This document shows positions 11,055-20,600 of a stretch of DNA of 35,254 bases, one piece after another (within the stretch, counting starts at the first letter, position 1; each line of letters starts with the position of its first letter). Under the pieces are notes generated by a model. The model ran no database searches. It had not been told where the DNA came from and was given only the letters and a program-made list of their open reading frames with translations. The position numbers and the translations under genes are program-made. The DNA is from Nemertoderma westbladi (taxonomy: Eukaryota; Xenacoelomorpha; Nemertodermatida; Nemertodermatidae). Location of the stretch: the NCBI GenBank assembly GCA_032718475.1, contig JAUCBJ010003788.1, forward strand, positions 1 to 35,254, in the 5' to 3' direction.

Positions 11055-11208
11055 ATAGCCCCATTTTGAGCCTACTCTCTTCAAAGAGCCCCAGCAGTCC
11101 ATTCATTACAACATCTCATCTAAACAAACAAGTTGGGTTGGCTTTTAATTATTTAAACACTAAGCCATGTCCTTCACCAAATTAGTGGCCTATTTCGTAA
11201 CATATATC

Positions 11209-12445
11209 CTACTGATCAACATATCCACATGCGAATAAAGTCATGAGAGTGAATATAAAAGGCAGAATAGTCAGACTAAGAAGTGAAGCGGATATTTGGA
11301 ATCCGAAATAATCACTTAGAATACCGCCAAATAGCGCACCAAGTAAAGCACCAACGGCAAATGAGATTCTAAGTGCTTGTTGTAGAACAGCCCTTGTATC
11401 AATGTTGTCAGGGTGACCGCAGACCCTCACAGCCAGACGAGTTTGTGTTTCAAACGCTGGAATCTGCATTATCGCGGCTCCCAATCCAATGATGACCATC
11501 GAACTAAGTGAAATGGATAAGGAGTGAGGTAAACCAAGTATCTCAGTCGGCCCTACTAGTTGCATTGAACCGAGCAGTATCGTTGTACCAATTACAGTTG
11601 GGTAAATTGTCTTGAAATTGTATTTCTTAATCAAAAGAGTTATTATGACAGCTATACAAGATTCGAACCCTGGATGTATCATATATGCTAAACCAATATT
11701 ATATTGATTGACATGATAGTAGTAGTGAATATAAGACGAGTAATAAGCCATTACAAAATATGTCACCATCGTAAGATAGAGGTGATGAATATATATTATC
11801 GTAATTGCCGGGTTCTTCAGCAATCCAAGATATGTTGGTCGTTCCTCATTAGATTCATGTCTATCGTAAAGGTAAGGAGGAGCCTCGTACCAACAGTAAA
11901 GAACACCAGTGAGAAATATCAAACTCGATATGATAAATGGATATTCAAAACCCAGGGAAGCGAACAAAGAGGATCCAAATACTGGTGCGATAGCATATCC
12001 TGCAGTACCAATTACAAGAGATATACCAGCTAAGAAACTTCTGTGGTTTTGGCATCAATTCCATTAATAAATTGTAGGAGTAAGTGTAACATATGTTTAG
12101 ACCAATTCCTATTAGTAGTCGCAGCAAAAAACATGTGAATATATGTCCGGTGTTGTTGGGAATGTATTCTACAAATCCAAAAAGCAGCTGGGATGTCGTT
12201 CCTATGACGCCAAATATTCCTAAAGAAATTCGCGATCCCCAGTTGGTGATGGAATGTGGGAAAACAATGTAAAGAATAACCTGGACGAGGGGATAAATTG
12301 CAAACAAGGAACCAATGAGGGTCTTAGACCAGCCACGCTTTCCTACAACGATAGGGAAAAATGATTCCAGAAGGTTCATACCCCATCCTGGTATTAACTG
12401 GATTAACTGATCATCAATATAATGACCAACACAGTAAGTCTCCAT
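11209..12445 (-). CDS. SLC18B1-like MFS transporter (one frameshift)
   Basis: This is a minus-strand major facilitator protein of about 410 residues in one block, resembling the vesicular amine transporter family member SLC18B1 (polyamine or amine/H+ exchange in known members). Supporting features are FFPIVVGKRGWS after helix 1, a second helix pair, the helix 5 region GISLVIGTAGYAIAPVFGSS followed by SLGFEYPF, and GPTEILGLP and IMQIPAF in the C-terminal half, ending with GALFGGILSDYFGF. The first frame (12445 down to about 12040) and the second (down to 11209) differ by one extra base near 12030-12050, inside the helix 4/5 loop. Both sides align with the family, so it is an indel, not an intron. 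It could be a young pseudogene or a sequence error. The ATG at 12445 gives a short N-terminus; an upstream exon is possible. The TM segments remain intact otherwise. Confidence 0.8.
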
Positions 12446-13080
12446 CCATGAAGTCTATTTGTTGGAGTTTGGTAAAGGGAAGTTGATTCATCTAGCATTA
12501 TGAATAATTTAGATCAATTATAAATTCAATTTTAGCCTTAGTGGCTCTAAAAATACTGTGAATTCCGCAACTGTGAATTCCGAACTGAGTGATAAGTTTA
12601 CCGGGGCGAGGATGACTCTTGACGCAATCAAATGGTACTGTAACCTGTGTTTGTGTTATTGGCTCTCGTTTATTATTTTGTAATCTGTAGTTGAAGTTAA
12701 CAATATTAATTCCACGAGATGTAATTTATTTCAATAGTCACTCCGTCTCGACCTCGAGTTTAACTATTTAATGCAACAATAATGGTTTAAGAGAGAGTTA
12801 TGGAGGATTCTCCTTCTTCAACTATCCTCTTATAAAAAGGTAATAAAATATCATACCATCATCTGCTGAAAGATATGTTGGTAATTGGAGTTGCCATAGT
12901 TTACAATTATTGCAACATGCCATGCTGTCTCCGATTTACTTATCGGCCATAAAGTATTCAATGTTTTTTTTAATTACGTAAACCCATTCAACAATAACTC
13001 AGGCAATATGAAATTGGAGGCTAAATGGGGTGAATGGTGGATCCGTAGGTCATGACCCATGAGTCACAGAGATACATTAT
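12446..13080. other. Intergenic / 5' flank of the SLC18B1-like gene
   Basis: No gene is seen. The stretch holds the upstream region of the minus-strand transporter and the left flank of the retroelement, including a short direct repeat CTGTGAATTCCG near 12557 and 12570. Confidence 0.5.
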
Positions 13081-14103
13081 TGTAAAAGCTTTTGTGGGAT
13101 AACTGATTCGTTTGCCTTGCTGGCCAGTTCCCCCCCCCCCCGGTCGCTAGAATACTCTAAAAGGGATCTATAAGTAAAATAGTGCAAGCTACCAGCTTAT
13201 TGGCTGATGGGCTGTACGAAGGTATCTGGGTTCTGTTCGATCAGCCAACCAGCTTAGGGAGGTTGCTTCAGCCCTGCTGTCCGTATCGGCCAATAGAATT
13301 TGAGTGGGCGTTGATTTTGACCTATCCCAGAGCTACTGAACTGAATTTCCTATCTGTATGCTCATCCTCTGTGTTGGACGGGAACTTCGGGGAATAAGGG
13401 TAGTTGGTATCCTCGTATAGTCAGGTAGTCATATGATTATTCATATGATTCTGTTGTTGTGTTCCCATTTTTCGCCATAACACCGGCTTTTGGGAAGAAC
13501 TCTAGTAAAACTGCTTAAATTATCGAAAGTATAACTGTTACCGGCGGTGTTACTCACTTACTTACCTTACCTAACTCACTTAATTTAACTGCACTAATCA
13601 TATTGTTTGTACTGTTATTTACCGTCAGTTATTAATTGTATATATTCGTTGATGAATTATTGCCCTTTGGAGAATACGGATAAATCACCCAAAATTCCCA
13701 ATTTTCTTGATACACTACAGGTTAGAGAGACAGGCTATACATAACAATTGCGATTTATATTAATGTGGTGTGTATTGAATCTAATGTTATTTAGCAGACC
13801 CTACATGAGTCAATTGCTGCTCTCTTTATGTGTGATCAAGTTTACTGACGGTCGGCAGAGTAGTGTGCATGATTGTGAGTGTGACTGGTAACAAAGCATT
13901 TCCTAAAGAATGCGCCTTATACTTTAATCATAAGCAGTATCGTTGCGTTTAGTATAAGTCCTAGTTCTGTTTAAATAGATAGAGCGCCACGTCCTAAAGG
14001 AACTGTTAATATTTCCCGAAAGCCAATAATATCTGTCAGAAATTAATTATTAACGATCTATCGAATAATACAGTAGGTTTACACTGCAACCTTACACTGC
14101 AAT

Positions 14104-14109
14104 AATAAA
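14104..14109 (+). terminator. AATAAA in the left LTR
   Basis: The motif is conserved in both LTRs (ACTGCAATAATAAAATTTAA context). It could serve for 3' processing from the right LTR, but it lies upstream of the TATA-like site. Confidence 0.35.
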
Positions 14110-14248
14110 ATTTAAGCATCCGAATTCAGCCTCCCGGGTGTAGATCCATCGGGTGAATGATCGCGCATGGGCTGACTTCGGCTAATGTTTTGTTTATTAG
14201 CATAAAATATTGTCGTATGCTAAAGGTGTTTTAATTAACTAAAAGACA

Positions 14249-14255
14249 TATAAAT
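14249..14255 (+). promoter_or_regulatory. TATA-like box (TATAAAT) in the left LTR
   Basis: ACATATAAATTTTGG is identical in the right LTR (25411-25417). A start about 25-30 bases downstream would fall very close to the LTR end, leaving an unusually short R-U5. Either this is not the promoter or the LTR extends farther than the shared segment shows. Confidence 0.4.
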
Positions 14256-14364
14256 TTTGGCAGGTTAAACTGCTAAAGGTCTACAAAAGCGCGAACAGTA
14301 ACAGTTATAGATCTTATTGCAGTAAGCAATAAGGTTGCAAAATACCGTAGTGACCGGTAAACCT

Positions 14365-14495
14365 GAACCGGTACTTCTGTAGGTCAGTAGGCCCAACTGC
14401 CAGAACCGGTACTGCTGTAGGTCCGTAGGTCCAACTGCCAGAACCGGTACTTCTGTAGGTCTGTAGGCCCAACTGTCCTAACCGGTACTGCTGTA
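14365..14495 (+). repeat. 38-bp tandem repeat
   Basis: GAACCGGTACTTCTGTAGGT-type units recur at 14365, 14403, 14441 and 14479, exactly 38 bases apart, each carrying the ACCGGT palindrome and GTAGG...CCAACTG. Confidence 0.85.
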
Positions 14496-14749
14496 TCAGT
14501 ACATTAGTATTATTCGAATTTGATTAGTGTATACCGGTAGGTCTTAGTACTTAATCAGGGACTGCAGCCCTGAATTTTTATTGAGATTCTACTTATTTCT
14601 GTCGGTTTTATTTACTAGTAGGCTAATATTGAGCAGAAGGCGTGTGACCCTGCTCAGATTGTTCAGATAATTGTAGGCTGAGCTGCTGTCTGACTGTTGT
14701 TGGGTTTGGAGAGATTACGGCGTATGTAGAGTTTGTCTGATAAAGTGCC

Positions 14750-14835
14750 GTTAGTAAGTTGGGGCAGCCATATGCTGTAAGGTCAATCCCCTCTTAAAGA
14801 ATAAGTCGTACTACCGTGTTAGAACGCATACTAAC
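14750..14835 (+). other. Candidate structured RNA element, copy 1
   Basis: GTTAGTA (14750-14756) can pair with TACTAAC (14829-14835). Inside it GGGG (14761-14764) pairs with CCCC (14788-14791), and CAGC (14765-14768) pairs with GCTG (14774-14777) around a 5-base loop. Copy 2 in the next duplication unit keeps every stem; one of its two changes falls in the loop. A role in packaging or translation of the element RNA is only a suggestion. Confidence 0.4.
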
Positions 14836-15037
14836 TAACTGTTTCAGAATCTGCATATACTGTAGTTTATTTAGGCTTGATCGTAGTCTGCCAGTGTTTT
14901 AGCCTGTGTTTGTTTGTGTGGTCTGTTCAGGTACCGTAATAGTTATTACTCAGATATTTTGTAGGCTGGATTGTTGTCTAGCTATTATTAGGTCTGAAGA
15001 GATTGCTGTGTGTGTGGAGTTTGTCTGATAAAGTGCG

Positions 15038-15123
15038 GTTAGTAAGTTGGGGCAGCCATAAGCTGTAAGGTCAATCCCCTCTTAAAGAATAAGTCGTACT
15101 ACCGTGTTAGAACGCATACTAAC
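15038..15123 (+). other. Candidate structured RNA element, copy 2
   Basis: This is the second copy of the foldable core, 288 bases after the first, with the same stems and a hairpin loop CATAA in place of CATAT. Confidence 0.4.
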
Positions 15124-16171
15124 TAACCATTTCAGAATCTACACGTACGGTAGTTTATTTAGGCTTGGTGGTAGTCTGCCAGCGTTTGGTTTGTATTTCG
15201 TTTGAGTATTCTGTACGGGTAGCGTAATATTTATTATTCAGAGTTTATGCGATTATTCGCAACATTCATGTCCCCAAGTTTATTCCTACAGTAATTGTGC
15301 TTGTTATACATACCGTTATAGTTAAATTAACCCCGGTACTACACGGGCTGCTTGGCGTAGGACAAGACTGGTGACGTTGTGCTCTGGTCACTCCAGCAGA
15401 TGCCGTGGTTCTTTTAACTGTTCAAGTATATTTAACTACTGATTATTTGTTATACCGGTACTTGTACCTAATTTAGGGTTTAGCATACAGTGCTTTCCGA
15501 AGTAATTAGTGTGTAGGCAGTATATTTGTGTTGTAAAGTGGTTGATAGGCACATTCGTTAGCTCTATTAACTTCTGGGTAGGAACACTCCGTGATACATA
15601 ACGTAGTACCTATAGCGATACGGTTATAGGTCGTCAGGCGGTGGTATTTTCCTATCTGGACAGTGCAATATATTTACTACTACTTATTATTTCAAATACC
15701 GTAGTACCCTGTCCGTTGTAATAACCAGAAATCTAACCCTTTGTTAGGCTGGTTTGTAGACTTCCTGTAAAATTACCCTAAAAAATTCGTACGTAATATT
15801 TTTGTTGTGTTTAATTAGAGATTTAATCTCACCCATATCGTAAGTAATTTGTAGTATTAAGTAACTTAGGTAAATTTGAATTATCAGTTTTAGTGTCTCA
15901 ATAAGTAACACTTCACTGAGAGCGCACAGCTTCTGTGTAGTGACTCCCCCAGAAATAATAACATTTATTTCAAATATTGACAAAACCCCTTTTAAACGGG
16001 TATATATCTATTATAAATCAACTCAAACGATTTATAAATAGTAGGCCTGCCATACAACAACTAGGTCTCAATATCAGTTGAACTACTGCTTAAATAATGG
16101 TAATAAAGTAAGTTAAAGTAACCAAGTAACCCTAAAATATTCAGAAATTCAATTATTCTAAAAATAATTGA

Positions 16172-16413
16172 CATACCGGTACTTACCATAGGCTTATTAT
16201 ATTTATTTCTATAAATTTGAGCTGAAATCATACTGGTATTCTGTAATTAATTCTAGTTCATAATTATACTTATATATACTATAAGTGTAAGCTGTATACC
16301 GGTATTTACGATAGGCCTATTATATATTTATATATATTTGTGCTAAAATTATATACCGGTACTCTGTGACAAATCTAGTCTGTAATAATACTTATAAATA
16401 TTATAAGCATACC
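16172..16413 (+). repeat. 124-bp tandem duplication near ORF1
   Basis: The two units start at ATACCGGTACTTACCATAGG (16172) and ATACCGGTATTTACGATAGG (16296) and run through a TATA-rich part to TATACTATAAG / AATATTATAAG. They are diverged but collinear. Confidence 0.7.
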
Positions 16414-16555
16414 GGTATTCTCATATATTGTATATACATCACGTTACACTGAGTAACGGTATCGGTAATAAATCGCTAGGCTTGCGGTCATACTGAATTA
16501 CCAGACTTGCTTTAACTGAAACTATAGTAGTAGACATTCAACTGTATAGCTAAAC

Positions 16556-17638
16556 ATGTCTGACACTCAGCAAAACCTGTCAGACAGTCTGATCGATACA
16601 ACTACCTGTGACTCAGATAGGAGTGTGGAGCGATTAAGAAAGGAGTTCAGCTCACCTCCTACTGCAAAAAAGGTCATCCCTCCAGTAGTATCAGACCCTA
16701 GGCTAATCCACCATAGGTCCATCATAGGCACTCGGGCACAGGTCAAACGGAACCAAGAGGCAGTTGTCCCATCGCAGCAACATCTTGGTCAAGAACCTAC
16801 TTCCCAGCGACCCGATAGCTCCAGCAGTTCGGATACTGTAGAGCTGACCCCCGAACGCGGAGTGCAGATGGCTGCTACAGTCTACTCGGACCCCCTTCTT
16901 ACCCTTCCTGCTGCAGTGCTAACTACTATATTCATTGCGGTGGAGGAACATCAAGCCGACTGGGCGAGGAATAAGCGAGCGACCCAAGATAATTATGTGG
17001 GATACGCCAGGGAAGAATTAATGTCTATTGTCGAGTCACAATGGAACTTTCCCGGACTCGGACTCCCGTTGGATCTGTCCGAGGCTACTTGGGAAGATAT
17101 ACACAGGATGGGAGTGGCAAAAGATACAATGGATCCAGCTGTTTGGAAGAGGTCGGCAGCAGGATATGTGCAGGGATTCTTAGGCTCCTTGGAGCGATTG
17201 GAAGAACAACTGTTTCGACAACCTCAAGGACCTCAAGAGCAGGAAGAGCTGCTATACCAAATACGCGAAAGAACCCTACGCATACGTCTAATCCTCTCAG
17301 CATTTGAGGAAACTTCCAAAAGAAGACAGGACACGTCGCTGCAGGTTGCTGTCAAAACTTGGTTACATCGGGTAGATCTTAAAGTACAGGAAACGGCCCA
17401 GTGGAAATCCCAGCTGGCTGAGAGATCAACCTATGAAGAACAAACTGATGTCACCCTTTCTCAAGCGGAAAGCGAAGAGACCGCCGAGAAACCGCGAACT
17501 AGAGACGCTATCGACATTTATTTGTCCGACTATCAGCGATTCCTAGGAGACGAAGAGTTGAGGAGACGGCTGTCTGGACTTTCCCCTAATAGTGAAGGAA
17601 CCAAGCTGTGTTGGACTCAATCGATGCGGAAATGTTAG
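16556..17638 (+). CDS. Retroelement ORF1 (Gag-like N-terminal product)
   Basis: A 360-residue product starts at ATG in a fair context (AAACATGT) and ends at TAG 17636-17638. I recognise no named domain. The first about 110 residues are polar and Ser/Pro/Gln-rich (SSSSSDTVELTPERG), probably disordered. Residues about 115-300 look helical and mixed-charge, with Trp residues at intervals (LSEATWEDIHRMG; LLYQIRERTLRIRLILSAFE). The C-terminus has IDIYLSDYQRFLGDEELRRR. It lies directly before the Gag-type ORF2 and ends inside the ORF2 start region, so it is most simply the N-terminal part of the same Gag, split off by a frame change or translated separately. It could also be a distinct accessory protein. 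Confidence 0.7.
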   Translation: MSDTQQNLSDSLIDTTTCDSDRSVERLRKEFSSPPTAKKVIPPVVSDPRLIHHRSIIGTRAQVKRNQEAVVPSQQHLGQEPTSQRPDSSSSSDTVELTPERGVQMAATVYSDPLLTLPAAVLTTIFIAVEEHQADWARNKRATQDNYVGYAREELMSIVESQWNFPGLGLPLDLSEATWEDIHRMGVAKDTMDPAVWKRSAAGYVQGFLGSLERLEEQLFRQPQGPQEQEELLYQIRERTLRIRLILSAFEETSKRRQDTSLQVAVKTWLHRVDLKVQETAQWKSQLAERSTYEEQTDVTLSQAESEETAEKPRTRDAIDIYLSDYQRFLGDEELRRRLSGLSPNSEGTKLCWTQSMRKC

Positions 17639-20600
17639 CTGCAAACCAAGCTGAATGTGATGAAAAACTCCGCCTCACTAGAGTCCGAGAAGAACAAGTA
17701 AAGAAAGAATGGATAGAGAAAAGAAAGGTGGCAGCAGCAGCGGCAGCAGAAGCAGAAGCCGAAAGAAAAGCGGCAGAAGCAGAAGCCGAAAGAAAGTCGG
17801 CAGAAGCAGAAGCCGAAAGAAAAGCGGCAGAAGCAGAAGCCGAAAGAAAGTCGGCAAAAGCAGAAGCCGAAAGAAAGGCGGCAGAAGCAGAAGCAGAAGC
17901 CGAAAGAAAGGCAGCAGAAGCAGAAGCGGAAAGAAAAGCAGCAGTGGCAGAAGCAGAAGCAGAAGCCGAAAGAAAGGCGGCAGAAGCAGAAGCAGAAAGA
18001 AAAGCAGCAGTGGCAGAAGCAGAACGTAGAGCTTCTGAGGAGACTATCCAATTGGAGTTGGAAAATCTGCAAGAGATGCAAGACAGTATAAATAAACAGT
18101 TTACTGCTAATCAAATGCAGATGATGAGAAAATCTACTCCCAAGCGCCAGGGATACACATCCTCGGAGGAAGGCGAGACTACCGATCCTGAAGGCGGAGG
18201 AAATAGATCTCATCTAAGTAGGCGTAGAAAAACATCTTATCGTCGCAAATTGCCTGATTTGCCCCCAGCTGTTAGAAGACAGCTAGCTAGCACAGACTTG
18301 AGTAGTATAGAACCTACAGCCCAAAGTATTAAGGTCCAAAGACTCTCTACAATAGTTGATGAGCCTGAGATAATTAGGCCAGTCGTTCCCAAAGTCACTT
18401 CTGTGTTAGAGACCCCTGTACTTCCAGAGCTTAACTCTAAATTCCCTTTACATAGTACTACACTGCCCGTACCCGGTGGAACAGTCCAAGAGAATATCCC
18501 TGTCCAGATAGCAGAGAGAGAAATCAAAAATTTGTCTCCCGTCGTCCCGCGTCAGCCCGCTACTATGTTGGCGACTCCCGCTTCGGCGGTTGAGTGGGTG
18601 GAAGAGGGACTGCGGGGGATGAATCTCCTGCTAGGACAGATGCAGGAGACTGTCCACCAACTTAAGGGAACAGTGAGGGAAGGTAGAGCAGAGTTGCAAG
18701 AAGTGCAGCAAAGTATCGCGCTAGAACGCGACAAATTAGTCAATATACAAAAGGGCATACCAATACCCCCTGTAACATTGTGTCAGCCTGTTAGGTCTGA
18801 AGTATTACATGCGCAAGGTGTGGAGCCTACACGCATCTATACTGCTAGTGAAGTTGAAACTCCTATAGCAAACCCTATTAAGGGTGATTATAGACCTGTT
18901 ATTAATGATATTCCCTATAGACCTGATAATGATCCGAGAAATTTATATACCGATAATTCGATATTAAATAACACGATGGCCCAAGAAAGCTTTACGCGTC
19001 AGATGGCTAGAACAGAAGCCCGCCAAGCGGTCAAAGTGGGAGAGATCGTCAAATTCAATGGAGATGAGATGAAATGGTTACCTTTCAACGAATATTACAA
19101 AGATAGCATACAGAACTCTGTACTATCTAACGGAGAGAAACTTAGATTCCTCATCAAGTGCTTGGAAGGACCTCCCAAGTTAATGGCGTTAAAGTTTATT
19201 GGACATCCAGATGGATTAAGACAAGTTTGGGATACACTAAACATCAGGTATGGTAACAAGGATAACATAGCTAAGTATTTGTATGCAAAATTAGTAGCCC
19301 CCCGACACTTCCTTAGTAGCGGGATTATAGAGTTTTCCGATGAAATTCAAGAGATCTGTAGACAACTGGACTGGTTAGGTAAGTCGCATGAATATCAGAG
19401 TTCCATGGTTATTGGAGCCGTAGTCTCTACTTTACCAAAGGGTGGAGTATGTACACGCTGGGACAAGAAAGTGTTGTACATGAATGAACAACAACGACGA
19501 AGTCCTACCATGGCTGATCTCATGTCCTTCTTAGATAGTGAAGTAAAATTACAACTCATAAGGCAGTCCAGAGAGAAAACATCGGAAAATAAGGTAAGTG
19601 AGAAACCCGTTTCTAGGAGAAGGATAATACCAGTGTGTTATACTGACGATGGCGAAAGCCAAGCTTCTCAAGAAGAGGACAGCGGGAAAGACACAGCAAA
19701 ATCTTACTATGACAACAAGACCTATAAAGACGTAAGTAAATACAAGTCTCGAACCAGTGACAGGAGAGAACAGGTAACAACAACTCCTCCTACGTCTCCT
19801 AAGAGAATTCACGGAAGAAAGCCCGAAGAAAGAACGAGAGTGCAGAACGTTAACCAAGTTAAGGTGAGTAACATCAAACCAAAATGTGCGCTGTGCGACG
19901 GGCCCCACCGTTTGAGTGCGTGTGCTGAATTTCTAAAGAAATCCCTTGTAGACAGACGTACAGTCCTGTGGAATAAGCGGTTATGCTATAATTGCCTCAG
20001 ATCAGGACACCAACGGCGAACCTGTTACTCCGACATAAAGTGTGCAAAGTGTGGCGCGAAACATCACATCTTGTTACACAGTGAGTTCGAACGAGACAAA
20101 CTGAGTCAGGTAAGTGAGCCCGAACTACATGTCCAATTCAGTGATGTAAACGACACTGATCAAGAATCTGAGATGGAAGGATTCTATACTGACGAATTCT
20201 CCGACGCCAACGAATCCTGTTATCTAATCAATACCGCAGTGTATCGAGCACTTACTTATGAAAAGGACACCAACAATGAGTTTCCCCCAACTACTTTTGC
20301 CAAACAACCATCTTGGAAAGCTCCAACTTCCAACGTAGGAATCAGAGAATTTCCTGTAGTGCAGGTAAGAGTTCACGGTCTTAACAAAAGTTACATAGTG
20401 AACGCCCTCCTTGACTCCGGCAGCACAGGAACATTCATCGATCAAGAACTAGCCGAAGATATCTTTGCTGGACAACCCAAGTTCCGGACTAAATTGAATA
20501 TGTCAGGAATTATGCAGGTTTGGAAATCTACCCTAACGGCAGATTACTATGTAGGTGTGTTGTCCACCCCCCAGGATAAATTAGGAGCACAAGGTATAAG

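Larger units (their letters stand above)
13081..14297 (+). repeat. Left LTR
   Basis: It begins TGTAAAAGCTTTTGTGGGAT and ends ...GCGAACA, matching 24278-25459 along its length with scattered substitutions and a few indels. It contains a 12-C run (13130-13141) that is only 6 C in the right copy. A short frame (13182-13397) is shared with the right LTR but is probably incidental. The right limit is uncertain, because the right LTR ends against a G run that may hide a truncation. Confidence 0.88.
14664..15238 (+). repeat. 287-bp tandem duplication in the leader
   Basis: Copy 1 (14664-14950) and copy 2 (14951-15238) align end to end. The outer parts have clearly diverged, but the inner 111 bases (14729-14839 and 15017-15127) differ at only two positions. 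Confidence 0.85.
14298..16555 (+). other. Long untranslated leader of the retroelement
   Basis: These 2.26 kb between the left LTR and ORF1 have no convincing gene. No standard tRNA primer-binding site (complement of a CCA end, TGG...) is evident after the LTR. The leader is full of internal duplications (38-bp, 287-bp and 124-bp units) and ACCGGT palindromes. One duplicated core (14729-14839 and 15017-15127) is strikingly conserved and foldable. Confidence 0.65.

Noticed and set aside
13182-13397. 71-codon frame in the left LTR, similar to 24391-24588 in the right LTR
   Set aside because: The LTRs are about 95% alike, so shared frames are expected; the right copy has a TGA near its start, and no domain is visible.
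15744-15983. 79-codon minus-strand frame in the retroelement leader
   Set aside because: It runs opposite to the element, is AT-rich, and has no motif.
17709-18029. Plus-strand frame rich in RSRSRKK, resembling an SR protein
   Set aside because: It is an alternative reading of the GCAGAAGCCGAAAGAAAG repeat that encodes the ORF2 coiled coil.
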